DNA of 64,000 nt from an uncultured Rhodobiaceae bacterium (GCA_913057645.1 CAJXOU010000008.1:1-64000), one strand, 5' to 3'. Positions 1 to 10,331 are shown, counted from the first letter of the stretch. The notes: generated by a model not told the origin, from the sequence alone. Translations and numbers: made by a program.

Positions 1-154
1 TGCGGCAGTGTGACGTGTGGAGGATGGTGAGTTAGCGGAGGGCATGCAGATGCGTGGTTTCGGGGCCGAGGAGGGACTGAGATTCGTGCGATGTACAGTG
101 ACGGGCGCGGACGAGGTCAAGACAGCCGGGTTACAGATGGGCGGCGGGTGACGC

Positions 155-685
155 GGGTTCGATGAAAGCGGTCAGGCGGTGGAACCCGGCAGCGGCAAGC
201 CAGGCATCATCGCCAGGGGGGGGCCGATTCCCGTTGGCTACTACAAGGATCCGGAAAAGACCGCCAAGACATTCAAGACCATTGGCGGCGAACGCTATTC
301 CATTCCCGGCGATTGGTGCGTTGTGGAAAAGGACGGCAGCCTGACATTGCTGGGACGCGGCAGCGTCTGCATCAACACGGCGGGCGAGAAGGTCTACCCG
401 GAGGAGATCGAGGAAGTTCTGAAGACGCACCCGTCCGTGGAGGACGCACTCGTTGTCGGCGTGCCCGATCAGAAATGGGGTCAGGCGGTCACCGGCATCG
501 TCACGCTGGCGAACGGCGCGAAGTTTGACGAAGAGGATTTGCGCAAGCACGTCCGCTCGCACCTCGCTGGCTACAAAACGCCCAAGCGCATTCTGGTGGG
601 TGCCGCGCCTCTTCGCGCGCCGAACGGCAAGGCCGACTACAAGAGCGTTACCGATTTCGCGAAACGCGAGCTTGGGGTTGCCTAG
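155..685 (+). CDS. AMP-dependent acyl-CoA synthetase (FadD-like), C-terminal part only
   Basis: VGYYKDPEKTAKTF, GDWCVVEKDGSLTLLGRGSVCINTAGEKVYPEEIEEVL and YKTPKRILV are ligase C-terminal motifs. Homology-like reading (RxFDESGQAVEPGSGKPG) extends upstream of the ORF start but is broken by a stop and apparent indels. Confidence 0.8.
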   Translation, partial: GFDESGQAVEPGSGKPGIIARGGPIPVGYYKDPEKTAKTFKTIGGERYSIPGDWCVVEKDGSLTLLGRGSVCINTAGEKVYPEEIEEVLKTHPSVEDALVVGVPDQKWGQAVTGIVTLANGAKFDEEDLRKHVRSHLAGYKTPKRILVGAAPLRAPNGKADYKSVTDFAKRELGVA

Positions 686-738
686 ACGACGGTTTAAGTG
701 ACGGAGGCGGCGCGCGGCACTCGCAACGGGAGGACTAC

Positions 739-1491
739 ATGGGACGGGTAGACGGGAAAATCGCCTTTGTGACGGGCGGCGCCAACGGCATGGGGCGTTC
801 TCACGCCTTGCTGCTTGCGCGCGAAGGCGCAACGCTGATCGTGACCGACATGGACGAGAAGGGCGGCAACGCCGTGGTCGAGGAGATTAACGATCACGGT
901 GGGCAGGCGCGATTTTTCAGGCACGATGTGTCGAGCGTCTCGGATTGGGAACGGATTTCACAGCAGGCGAAGTCCACTTTCGGACGCGTCGACATCCTCG
1001 TGAACAATGCCGGTATTCTCGTTTTTTCTGCTGTGCAGGACACCTCGAATGAAGACTTCGCACGTGTTCTCGACGTCAATGTAAAAAGCGTATTCTATGG
1101 CACGAAATATATATTACCCGCGATGAAGGCGGCTGGCGGCGGTTCGATCGTCAATATTTCCTCGATCTACGGACTGATCGGTGCGCCCGCCACGGCGGCG
1201 TATCAGGCATCGAAGGGCGCCGTTCGCTTGCTGACGAAATCGACGGCTGTGGATTATGCGCCTTTCAAGATTCGCGTGAATTCCGTGCACCCCGGAATCA
1301 TCCGCACGAATATGACAAAGGATCTTCTCAGCGATGCGGATGTCGCCAAACAGGTCTTGAGCGCCACGCTTATTGGTCGGCCGGCCGAACCCGTCGAGGT
1401 TTCCTATGCGGTCCTGTTTTTGGCATCCGACGAGTCGTCCTACATGACCGGCTCCGAGGTTGTCGTCGACGGAGGCTACACGACCATGTGA
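739..1491 (+). CDS. SDR-family NAD(P)-dependent oxidoreductase
   Basis: [23 protein letters not shown] motifs; 250 aa. Confidence 0.92.
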   Translation: MGRVDGKIAFVTGGANGMGRSHALLLAREGATLIVTDMDEKGGNAVVEEINDHGGQARFFRHDVSSVSDWERISQQAKSTFGRVDILVNNAGILVFSAVQDTSNEDFARVLDVNVKSVFYGTKYILPAMKAAGGGSIVNISSIYGLIGAPATAAYQASKGAVRLLTKSTAVDYAPFKIRVNSVHPGIIRTNMTKDLLSDADVAKQVLSATLIGRPAEPVEVSYAVLFLASDESSYMTGSEVVVDGGYTTM

Positions 1492-1734
1492 CGCATTGCG
1501 ATGCGATGGACTCTGAATGCATTGAAGGTCGAAGCTGGTTTGTCGCTGAAACGCGGAGGAAGTTCGATGAAGAACGAGAAATTGCGCGAGAAAATCGGGC
1601 TGCGGAAAGTCGAAAAAGCCGATTGCCGTCCGATTTCATCGACGTCGAGCACGGTCTTGTCGACCGCAAGATTTTTACGGTTTTCAATGCGAGGTTTATC
1701 CGGGCGGCGATCCGCGACAAGCTGCAAGAAGGCG

Positions 1735-1961
1735 CTATCGCCGTCGAAGAGGCGACGGCCGATTTGCGCAAGCAGCGCGGCGTCACCTTGCGCAGCACGC
1801 TGGACCGGCACACCAACGATCACATGGTCTCGTTTTACATGGCAACACCATCCGGCTTCGAAGTCGAGTTCGGCACCGGCGCCCGCACGGTCGATGACAA
1901 GGATTGGAGTGTGGTGTCGCGCGAAAAGATAAGTACTTGGAGCCACGTGCCAGGGGCCTGA
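1735..1961 (+). pseudogene. Remnant of type I extradiol ring-cleavage dioxygenase (BphC/HsaC-like C-terminus)
   Basis: [41 protein letters not shown]...[10 protein letters not shown] matches the family C-terminus; the preceding part of ORF 1488..1961 does not resemble the N-terminal domain. Confidence 0.7.
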
Positions 1962-2024
1962 CGGGGTGGAGAGACAATCGCGTGCCGGTCTCGTGGCCGG
2001 CCAAACGGCGAGGAAGGAAGCGCT

Positions 2025-3437
2025 ATGTGTACATCCGCTGTGAGCAACCCATTCGATCGCATTCGCCACGGGCTCGATTCATGGCTTGTCGAGGACACGT
2101 CGACCGGGCGCTTCATGCTCGACCGCGCCATATTCACCGATCCCGAGTTGTTCGATCTTGAGATGAAGCACATCTTCGAGCGCAACTGGGTGTTTCTCGC
2201 CCATGAAAGCCAGCTCGCCAACGAAAGCGCCTTTCTGACCCTGACAATCGGTCGTCAACCTGTGCTTCTGACCCGGAACCGGTCGGGCGAATTGAAATGC
2301 TTTATAAATGCATGCACGCATCGCGGCGCGCGGCTGTGCCGGGAAAAACGGGGCAGGCGAGCGACATTCACATGCCCGTTTCACGGCTGGACGTTCAGCA
2401 ACGATGGCGCGCTGCTGAATGTCACAGACGAGGAAAATGGCGCATATCCGGAACATTTCGACCGGAGCGATCTGGGTCTCCGCGAAGTCGGACGCCTGGA
2501 ATCCTACAAGGGATTCGTTTTCGCCAGCCTTTCAGAGGACGTGCCACCGCTGAGCGATTACCTTGCGGGTACGAAGACCTTCATCGATCTCATGGTGGAT
2601 CAGTCGCCGGAAGGGAAGCTTGAAATCATCCGCGGGGTCGGGCGGTATACCTATCGCGGCAACTGGAAGATGCAGACCGAGAACGGTCTCGACGGGTATC
2701 ACGTGCCGACCGTGCATTCCAACTACCTGTTGACCGTCGCAAACCGAATGACGGGCGGTTCAACGAACACCACCAAGAGCGCAAACGTATCCGCGTGGAT
2801 GAAGACGGATCAGGGCGGTTTTTTCTCATTCGATCACGGACACGCTTTGATCTGGAACGCGTCGGCCAGTTCTGCCTCCCGGCCCAATTTTGAGTTTGTC
2901 GACCAGTACAAGCGGAAATTCGGCGAGGAGCGCTCCCGCTGGATGACCGAAACCACACGAAATCTTCTTTTGTTTCCGAATGTGTTCCTGATGGATCAGG
3001 TCAGCACACAAGTCCGTATCGTGCGTCCGATCTCGGTCGATGAAACGGAAATAACGACATATTGCATCGCGCCGGTTGGAGAAAGTGCGCGGGCGCGGGC
3101 GATGCGCATTCGACAGTATGAGGATTTCTTCAATGCCAGCGGCATGGCCACGCCCGACGACTTGACGGAGTTCAACAATTGCCAGATCGCGTATGGCCGC
3201 GATGGTGGTCGCTATAACGATTTGTCGCGCGGGGCAACGAGAAGCGTTCAAGGGTCGGGGAAGTTTGGCAAGGGGCTCAACATCGACGCGACCATGAGCA
3301 GCATCAATGTCGCCGATGAAGGACTTTTCGTCACCATGCACAAGGAGTGGATCGAGCGGATGAAACACGCGATCGCGCAGGAGCGGGCGGAAGCGTCCCT
3401 CACTCGCGAAAACGATCGTTCGAGGGCCGCAGAATGA
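2025..3437 (+). CDS. Aromatic ring-hydroxylating dioxygenase, large (Rieske) subunit
   Basis: Rieske motif CTHRGARLCREKRGRRATFTCPFHGW; mononuclear iron region ENGLDGYHVPTVHSNY; 470 aa. Confidence 0.93.
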   Translation: MCTSAVSNPFDRIRHGLDSWLVEDTSTGRFMLDRAIFTDPELFDLEMKHIFERNWVFLAHESQLANESAFLTLTIGRQPVLLTRNRSGELKCFINACTHRGARLCREKRGRRATFTCPFHGWTFSNDGALLNVTDEENGAYPEHFDRSDLGLREVGRLESYKGFVFASLSEDVPPLSDYLAGTKTFIDLMVDQSPEGKLEIIRGVGRYTYRGNWKMQTENGLDGYHVPTVHSNYLLTVANRMTGGSTNTTKSANVSAWMKTDQGGFFSFDHGHALIWNASASSASRPNFEFVDQYKRKFGEERSRWMTETTRNLLLFPNVFLMDQVSTQVRIVRPISVDETEITTYCIAPVGESARARAMRIRQYEDFFNASGMATPDDLTEFNNCQIAYGRDGGRYNDLSRGATRSVQGSGKFGKGLNIDATMSSINVADEGLFVTMHKEWIERMKHAIAQERAEASLTRENDRSRAAE

Positions 3438-3928
3438 CGAGCGGCGAACGATGCTGGATTTCGGTGCAGCGGTTTCTTGGCAGGGAAGCGCTTTGCCTCG
3501 ATGAGCGGAAATGGGATGATTGGCTGGCGCTTTATCGCGAGGACGCCGAATACTGGTTGCCGGCATGGGACGATGATGGGGAACTCACGGTCGATCCGCA
3601 GAGCGAAATCTCGCTGATTTACTATCCAAGCCGTGCCGGTCTGGAGGATCGCATCTACCGCATTCGATCGCGCCGGTCATCCGCGACGATGCCGCTCATG
3701 CGGACCTGCCACATGTTTACGCTGCTTTCCGTCGAGGGACGGGAAGGTGGCGTCCGTGCGCGAACTTCCTGGACGGTTCAGTCGGTTCGCGAGGATCGAA
3801 CCCTCGCCTACTACGGATGGGCGGAATACGATCTGGCGGAGCACGGCGATACCTGGCTTATCGCCCGGAAGAAGACCGTCGTTCTGAACGACGTCGCCGA
3901 CACGATGATCGATGTCTACAACGTCTGA
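3434..3928 (+). CDS. Aromatic ring-hydroxylating dioxygenase, small (beta) subunit
   Basis: ATGA overlap with the alpha subunit; WLALYREDAEYWLPAW...EISLIYYPSRAGLEDRIYRIRS typical of beta subunits. Confidence 0.9.
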   Translation: MTSGERCWISVQRFLGREALCLDERKWDDWLALYREDAEYWLPAWDDDGELTVDPQSEISLIYYPSRAGLEDRIYRIRSRRSSATMPLMRTCHMFTLLSVEGREGGVRARTSWTVQSVREDRTLAYYGWAEYDLAEHGDTWLIARKKTVVLNDVADTMIDVYNV

Positions 3929-3940
3929 GGACAGCAGGAC

Positions 3941-4930
3941 GTGAACAGCAAGCAAGCGCGACCCATTGTCGGCACGATGATCGGAGATCCGGCAGGGGTC
4001 GGTCCCGAGGTGATTGCCCGCGCCCTCGCGACTGGCCATGTGCATGAGCTGTCCATTCCCGTCCTGATCGGCAGCGCGGCGGCAATGGAGCGCGCCGTGG
4101 AAATCACCGGCGTGTCGTGCAGCGTGCGGGTGACCCGATCGATCGACGATCTGAGCGACGACCCTGCTATCGTCGACATCATCGATTCAGGCGCCTTGAA
4201 AGCGTCCGAACTGCCGCTCGCGGAGGATACGGTGCGCGGCGGGGAGGCGTCGGCGCTGTGGCTCGACGAAATGAGCGCCCTTGCATCCGGCGGTGCCATC
4301 GCGGCTGGCGTCATGGGACCAATCAGCTCCGGCTCCCTCAAACTTGCCCGCAAGGTGCCGGGCATCGTCAGTCCGACACCCGGCGAAAGCTATCTTGTTC
4401 TGCTGACTGGGCCGCTCCGCGTCGCGCATCTGACCGACCATATTCCGCTCCGGCGCGTTTGCGAAATCATCAGCCCCGATCTCGTGGCGCTTGCCTTGCG
4501 GCAGATAGACGGCGCTATGCGGAACTGGGGGATCGCCCGCCCGCGGATTGTCGTCGCGGGACTCAACCCTCACGCGATGGGAGATGAAGACCGCGAAGCC
4601 ATCGCGCCCGGCGTCGCGCGGGCGAGGGCGGAAGGCATAGATGTCGAAGGGCCCGTAAGTCCCGACTCCGTGTTCCGGCAATGCGTTGAAGGCCGATACG
4701 ACATCGTCCTCGCCATGTATCACGATCAGGGACACATCGCGGTCAAGACATGGGGCTTTTCCGGCAATTGCGCCATCATCCTCGGGCCGTCCTACCTGCA
4801 TGTGACGGTCGCGCATGGAACGGCCTATGACATTGCGGGCAAGGGCACCGCCGATCCGGCGATGATGCTGAGCGCCATGCGCACGGCGGCCTCTCTTGCC
4901 GCGGGCCGAGGATTTCCCGAGGAACGCTGA
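3941..4930 (+). CDS. PdxA-family dehydrogenase (4-hydroxythreonine-4-P dehydrogenase / TphB-like)
   Basis: GTMIGDPAGVGPEV, MYHDQGHIAVKTWGF, AHGTAYDIAGKGTADP motifs; GTG start. Confidence 0.9.
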   Translation: MNSKQARPIVGTMIGDPAGVGPEVIARALATGHVHELSIPVLIGSAAAMERAVEITGVSCSVRVTRSIDDLSDDPAIVDIIDSGALKASELPLAEDTVRGGEASALWLDEMSALASGGAIAAGVMGPISSGSLKLARKVPGIVSPTPGESYLVLLTGPLRVAHLTDHIPLRRVCEIISPDLVALALRQIDGAMRNWGIARPRIVVAGLNPHAMGDEDREAIAPGVARARAEGIDVEGPVSPDSVFRQCVEGRYDIVLAMYHDQGHIAVKTWGFSGNCAIILGPSYLHVTVAHGTAYDIAGKGTADPAMMLSAMRTAASLAAGRGFPEER

Positions 4931-4947
4931 CGGCCGGATGCCGGATT

Positions 4948-5415
4948 TTATGTTCGGGAGGCGTCGAACCGGCCGGCCATCATTCGCAACGGCGTATATT
5001 CGATCACCGTTTCGTTCCGTTGGGTCACGATCCGGTTGCGGGTGCGCACCAGACCGCGCCCCTTGGATGTCGGTCGCGCCTGAAGCACTTTGCATTCCAC
5101 ATGAATCGTGTCGCCGACAAAGGTAGGTCCCTTGACGTTGAACTCCATGTGCAGGAAGGCGAGGCCCGTCTCCTGCATCATCGACTGGACGAGCAAACCT
5201 TCGGCCATGCAATAGACCAGCGCGCCGGGCACCACACGGCCGTTCATGGGGCCGTGGGCCTTGAGATATTCGACATCGGTGAAGAGCACTTCCACCATGC
5301 CTGTCGTGTTGATGAAATTGACCAGGTCGGTTTCGGTGATCGTCCGGCCGATGGTGCGGAATTCCTCGCCGACGGTGAGGTCGTTCCAGCACATGCCGAG
5401 GCCTATCTTTCGCAT
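4948..5415 (-). CDS. MaoC-like hydratase/dehydratase
   Basis: GEEFRTIGRTITETDLVNFINTTG...GALVYCMAEGL hot-dog fold pattern. Confidence 0.85.
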   Translation of the reverse strand: MRKIGLGMCWNDLTVGEEFRTIGRTITETDLVNFINTTGMVEVLFTDVEYLKAHGPMNGRVVPGALVYCMAEGLLVQSMMQETGLAFLHMEFNVKGPTFVGDTIHVECKVLQARPTSKGRGLVRTRNRIVTQRNETVIEYTPLRMMAGRFDASRT

Positions 5416-5503
5416 GCCCTCTCCTTGCAGGTAGCGGCGGCGACACGGTCCCGCCCGCGACATCCTGTGACTGATGCCGGGAAATGCGTTCCGGTGTTTT
5501 GCT

Positions 5504-6769
5504 TCAGCCTGGAATTCTGACCGGCATGCTCGAGTAACCCTTGATCAGATTTGAAAAAACCCGCGTCGGTTCGCCGACCACTTCGATCGGCTTGTCGGGC
5601 CAGCGTTTCAGGATTTCCTCCCAGACGACGCGGAGCTGCATTTCCGCCAGCCGGTTGCCGACGCAGCGATGGATGCCGAAGCCGAAGGACAGGTGCTGGC
5701 GGGGGTGCTTGCGGTCAATGATGAAGCTGTTGGCGTTTTCGATTGCCTCCTCGTCCCGGTTGCCCGAGACGTACCACATGACGACTTTGTCGCCCTTCTT
5801 GATCTGCTTGCCGCCAAGCTCCGTGTCCTGAAGCGCGGTGCGGCGCATATGCGACAAGGGTGTCTGCCAACGAATGATTTCGGGGACCATGGATTCGACG
5901 AGCGCCGGGTTGTCCCGCAGCTTCTTGTATTGAACCGGGTTCTCGTTCAGGGCCAGAAGGCCGCCGGTGATCGAGTTGCGGGTCGTGTCGTTGCCGCCGA
6001 CGATCAGGAGAAGAATGTTTCCCAGATACTCCATCGGCCCCATGTTTTTCGTCGCTTCGCCTTGGGCCAGCATGGTGATGAGATCGTTGCCCGGCTCGGT
6101 TGCGTTGACGCGCTGATTCCACAACTCGGTGAAGTAGGCGGCGCAATCGCGCAATTCATTCCTGCGGGCCTTCTCGGCCTCCTCGTCGCCGAAGGCGGTG
6201 CCTGCGGTGGCGACATCAGACCAGCGGGTGAGCTTCCGGCGTTCTTCCCAAGGGAAATCGAAAAGGGTAGCGAGCATCTGCGTCGTCAACTCGATCGACA
6301 CGCGGTCTACCCAGTTGAACGTCTCATTGATCGGCAGCGAATCGAGAATCGTGCCGGCGCGCTCGCGGATCGTGCTTTCGAGTTTCGCCAGATTGCCGGG
6401 TGCGACGATCGGGCTCACAACCTTGCGCTGCGCGTCGTGCTTCGGCGGGTCCATCATGATGAACATAGGCAGGAAGAAACCTTCTTCCTGATTGCGGAGG
6501 GCGACGCCGCCCAGGGTGGCTTCGGACGAATAGATGCCGTGGTTGGTGTCGACATGCATGATGTCTTTATATTTGGTCACCGACCAGAACGGGCCGTATT
6601 CGCTCTCCTTGCAGTAATGGACCGGGTCTTCATGGCGTAGACGTTCGAAATACGGCCACATCGTATCTGTCCTGAAGAGCTCCGGGTCGCTGACGTCGAT
6701 CTTTTCAAGTGGGATCGCGTAGGCGTCCGCAATCGACTTGTCTCGATCGGCAGCCAGGGTATTACTCAT
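5504..6769 (-). CDS. Cytochrome P450, CYP153-like (copy 1)
   Basis: GGNDTTRNS I-helix, heme loop HLSFGFGIHRCVGNRLAEMQ, PEIIRWQTPLSHMRRTA; 421 aa. Confidence 0.93.
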   Translation of the reverse strand: MSNTLAADRDKSIADAYAIPLEKIDVSDPELFRTDTMWPYFERLRHEDPVHYCKESEYGPFWSVTKYKDIMHVDTNHGIYSSEATLGGVALRNQEEGFFLPMFIMMDPPKHDAQRKVVSPIVAPGNLAKLESTIRERAGTILDSLPINETFNWVDRVSIELTTQMLATLFDFPWEERRKLTRWSDVATAGTAFGDEEAEKARRNELRDCAAYFTELWNQRVNATEPGNDLITMLAQGEATKNMGPMEYLGNILLLIVGGNDTTRNSITGGLLALNENPVQYKKLRDNPALVESMVPEIIRWQTPLSHMRRTALQDTELGGKQIKKGDKVVMWYVSGNRDEEAIENANSFIIDRKHPRQHLSFGFGIHRCVGNRLAEMQLRVVWEEILKRWPDKPIEVVGEPTRVFSNLIKGYSSMPVRIPG

Positions 6770-6978
6770 GACGGCGTCTCCATTGTATTTCCGGAAGCCT
6801 GAGAAGGCGTGACATATGGGATGCCGGTTAGCCGACGCTCTCCCACCAAATCATTATAAGCATATTCCCATGGATTGTCAGGTTGCATTCATCGGGCGGC
6901 GACGCGGGGTCGCCAACTTTCCGAACAGTCCGTCACACGCCTGTTGCCGGTCCCCCGCCAGCGGCTGCCTGCGGAATG

Positions 6979-8619
6979 TCAGGTCGGCAGGGCGACGGCG
7001 ATCTCGCGCAGCTTGAACTTCTGTACCTTGCCGCTCGGTGTTCGAGGCAGTTCGCCGACGATTTCCGCCCGTTCCGGCAGGTATTGCCTCGCTACCCTGT
7101 GCTCTTCGAGGAAGGCGACCACCTCGCGCAAGCCAACCTCGCGGCCGGGCTTCGGCACGATGAACGCACATGCCCGTTCGCCCAGCCGTTCATCCGGTAC
7201 GCCGACGATCGCTACATCCTGAATGTCGGGATGACGGAAGAGCAGGCCTTCGATCTCGACCACGGGGATATTTTCGCCGCCGCGGATGATGATGTCCTTG
7301 GAGCGTCCGGTCAGCCGGATATAGCCTTGGCCGTCGATCCGCGCCAGGTCGCCTGTGCCGAACCAGCCTTCCGCGTCGTGATTGTACCAGTCCGGTCTTT
7401 TGAGATAGCCAACAAAAGTCGAACAGGCGCGAGCCTTGAGCATGCCCTCCTCGCCGGCGAGCAGGGGTTTGTTCTCGCTGTCGACCACCTGGACTTCCAT
7501 GCCTGGCAGCGCGCGTCCGTCAGTATTGATCGCCTTGTCGTCCGGATCGTCGAGGCATGTCGTTGTCACCAGGCCGTTCTCGGTCATGCCCCAGGCCGAC
7601 ACGATGTTCGCCCCGAGGATTTGCCGCGCCCGCTCGACAAGCGCGCGGGGGATGGGGGCGCCTGCCACCAGGAAGATGCGCAAACGGGATACGTCGCTCC
7701 CGTCCGCCGCCACCGTTTCGGTCAGATCGGACAGGAACGGCGTGGACGCCATGGTGAAGGTGATTCCTTCGCGGGAGATCGACGCGGAGGCGCGCTTCGG
7801 CTCCCACACATCCTGCAGAATGGCGGTCGCTCCGGCCAGAACGGGCATCACCAGCCCGTACATGAAGCCTGTCTGGTGCGCCATCGGCGACGCCATGAAC
7901 ATCACGTCGTCCGCGCCGAGCCCGAGGCGCTCGGCGCAGATGAGGATATTGGAGAGCAGCGTATTCGACGTATGCATGACGCCTTTCGGTTCGCCGGTCG
8001 TGCCGGACGTATACATCAACTGCGTTACGTCGTCGGGATCGGGCCGTCGCGCCGCGAAGAGACGGCCGGCGTCGCGCCGCTGCTCCCACGGCGTATCAAG
8101 AAGGACTTTCTCAAAGCTGGTTTCGCCGTCGCCGCTGATGACGAGCACATTCTTCAGCTGCGGCAGGCCGGCCCGGATGTTGGCCACCATGGCAGGGTAA
8201 TCGAAGCCGCGAAAGGCGCGCGGGATGACGAGTACCTTGCTTTCCGCAAGGCCAAGCATGAAGGACAATTCGCGCTCGCGAAAAATCGGCATCAATGGAT
8301 TGGTCACGGCGCCGATCCGTACGCAAGCCAGATGCAGCGCGGTGAATTGCCACCAGTTCGGCAATTGGCAGGAAACAACATCGCCTTTCTCCACGCCGAG
8401 TTCCGCGAGGCCGACCGCGATACGTTCTACGATCTTGCCTAAATCGCGGTAGCTGAGGCGGGTGGCCTTGTTCGTCATGGAGTTGAAATCGACGACGGCC
8501 GTCTTGTCCGGCATTTTGGCGATGCAACCGTCGAGATAGTCGGCGGCGGTCTTGCCCGGCCAGAAGCCGCCGGCGTTCATCGCCTCGACACGCTTCCTGG
8601 TCAGAATTGGATCGAACAT
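6979..8619 (-). CDS. Acyl-CoA synthetase, cyclohexanecarboxylate-CoA ligase-like
   Basis: MYTSGTTGEPKGVMHT AMP-binding motif, GRSKDIIIRGGENI; start chosen at MFDPILTRKRVEAMNAGG; sits beside AliB/Bad homologues. Confidence 0.85.
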   Translation of the reverse strand: MFDPILTRKRVEAMNAGGFWPGKTAADYLDGCIAKMPDKTAVVDFNSMTNKATRLSYRDLGKIVERIAVGLAELGVEKGDVVSCQLPNWWQFTALHLACVRIGAVTNPLMPIFRERELSFMLGLAESKVLVIPRAFRGFDYPAMVANIRAGLPQLKNVLVISGDGETSFEKVLLDTPWEQRRDAGRLFAARRPDPDDVTQLMYTSGTTGEPKGVMHTSNTLLSNILICAERLGLGADDVMFMASPMAHQTGFMYGLVMPVLAGATAILQDVWEPKRASASISREGITFTMASTPFLSDLTETVAADGSDVSRLRIFLVAGAPIPRALVERARQILGANIVSAWGMTENGLVTTTCLDDPDDKAINTDGRALPGMEVQVVDSENKPLLAGEEGMLKARACSTFVGYLKRPDWYNHDAEGWFGTGDLARIDGQGYIRLTGRSKDIIIRGGENIPVVEIEGLLFRHPDIQDVAIVGVPDERLGERACAFIVPKPGREVGLREVVAFLEEHRVARQYLPERAEIVGELPRTPSGKVQKFKLREIAVALPT

Positions 8620-8659
8620 CGGTAACGCTCCCCTCGCAGGCGGGCTTGAACTCCCGGCA

Positions 8660-9519
8660 TTACTTTGGCTGGAAATAATCCGGTCGTCCGGGGGGCCATG
8701 GGTCGCCCCAGAGCTGCTCGCCGCCATCGACCGTCAATACCTCGCCGGTAATGAACTTGGCGCCCGGCGAGGCGAGATAGGCGACAGCCTCGGCGATGTC
8801 GTGGGCGTCGCCGACATGCAGCATCGGATTTGCGCCAGGATAGGTCTTGAGACCTTCGGGTGGATATTGCGCGAAACCGCTCGTTTCGCAGACGCCCGGT
8901 GCGACGCAGTTGACGCGGATGCGATGCGGTGCCCATTCGATGGCCACCGATTTGGACAGATAGGCAACACCGGCGCGCGCCGCGCATGTGTGCGCGATGC
9001 CCGGCATTCCGCGCCATATGTCCGCGATGATGTTCACGATCGAGCCGGGGTCTTTCTTTCGACCCACTGCCGCGCGGCGCTTTGCATCATGTACCAGGTG
9101 CCGTTGAGATTGGTGTCGATGACGGCGTTCCATCCCTTGACCTTGAAGTCGAGGGCCATTTGCGGAAACTGGCCGCCGGCATTGTTCACGAGAAGGTCGA
9201 GCGCGCCGAATTTATCCCAGACCGCTTCAATAAAACCGTCAACCTGATCCGGATCGCGTATGGTCAGGGACCGGCTGAAGACCTGCGCGCCCATGCTTTC
9301 CAGGAGTGAAACCGTCGCGGCAAGTTTTTCTTCGTTGCGCCCGCATATGGCGACGTTTGCGCCTAGTCGTGCCAAAAGACAGGCAATCGCCTTGCCGAAA
9401 CCGCTGCCGCCGCCGGAAACGACGACCGTTTTCCCCGAAAAAAGATCAGCTCGATAAACCGTGGGTAGAGCCTTCAGTTCCTCATCGGAAAACCCGAATC
9501 GAGTCTTCTGAACTTCCAT
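8660..9519 (-). pseudogene. SDR oxidoreductase interrupted by a -1 frameshift (or sequencing error) near 9050-9065
   Basis: ORF 9034..9519 (N-terminal Rossmann half, ends ...QWVERKTPARS) and ORF 8660..9133 (...RKKDPGSIVNIIADIW..., C-terminal half) form one protein if one A is restored in the AAAG run. Confidence 0.85.
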
Positions 9520-9544
9520 GCGCGTCTCCCTCGAATGTTTTCGG

Positions 9545-10180
9545 TCACGTGACTGTTTCGTTTTCCCTGCTTTGTGCGGGTTCTTCGATCCCGACTCCGT
9601 TGAACAGCATCAGGCACATATGATCGGCTATCGCCTGAATGGACGTTCTGCCGGGACGGTACCATTCGACCGACCAGTTGAGAGCGCCCATCAGCAGCAT
9701 GCGTACGACGCCAAGATTGACGTCGCTGCTCAATGCGCCCGATTTCTGCGCCTTGGTGAAAATGTGCCGCCAGAGTTCGGCGTAGGCGTCGCGCTGCCTG
9801 ATGTGATGCTGTTGCACCTCTTCGGGGACCTGTCCGAAAATGCGGATATTGGCGGATGTGTAGTCGTCATGCTTCAGAAGTGTGGTGAGATGCGCCTCGA
9901 CGGCGACGCGAATTCGGTCGCGGTGCGATGAATCCGCAGGCAGACGTTCCTGGCTCTCCTCGACGGCTTCGTGAACCCGCCTCATGCCTATGTCGAGAAC
10001 TTCCTCGAGGAGTTCGTCCTTCGAACCGAAATGGTAATAGAGGCTGCCCGCCTGCATGCCGGCGGCTCTCGCGATTTCGATCAGGGTCGTCGCCGCGTAG
10101 CCTTTTTGCCGAAACATCTTGGCGGCGGCGTCCAGTATTCTCGCGCGGCTGATGTCGGATTTGCTTTGCTCGCTCGTCAC
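9545..10180 (-). CDS. TetR/AcrR family transcriptional regulator
   Basis: ARILDAAAKMFRQKGYAATTLIEIARAAGMQAGSLYYHFGSKDELL. Confidence 0.93.
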   Translation of the reverse strand: MTSEQSKSDISRARILDAAAKMFRQKGYAATTLIEIARAAGMQAGSLYYHFGSKDELLEEVLDIGMRRVHEAVEESQERLPADSSHRDRIRVAVEAHLTTLLKHDDYTSANIRIFGQVPEEVQQHHIRQRDAYAELWRHIFTKAQKSGALSSDVNLGVVRMLLMGALNWSVEWYRPGRTSIQAIADHMCLMLFNGVGIEEPAQSRENETVT

Positions 10181-10331
10181 AAACGCCCCCTCGCCGCCTG
10201 TTTGGCGGTGCCGATCGTAAATCTAATGTACGTTCGAAACATGTTGCACCTCCCTCGAAAATCGAACTAGTATTAGAAAAAACGTGCCGCCATTGCTATG
10301 GCAAAGTTAAAAATGTGTCTGAAGCGGTGCA

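Noticed and set aside
131-832. 233-aa minus-strand ORF at left edge
   Set aside because: Antisense to ligase and SDR coding sequence.
6883-8442. 519-aa plus-strand ORF
   Set aside because: Antisense to the well-supported acyl-CoA ligase at 6979-8619.
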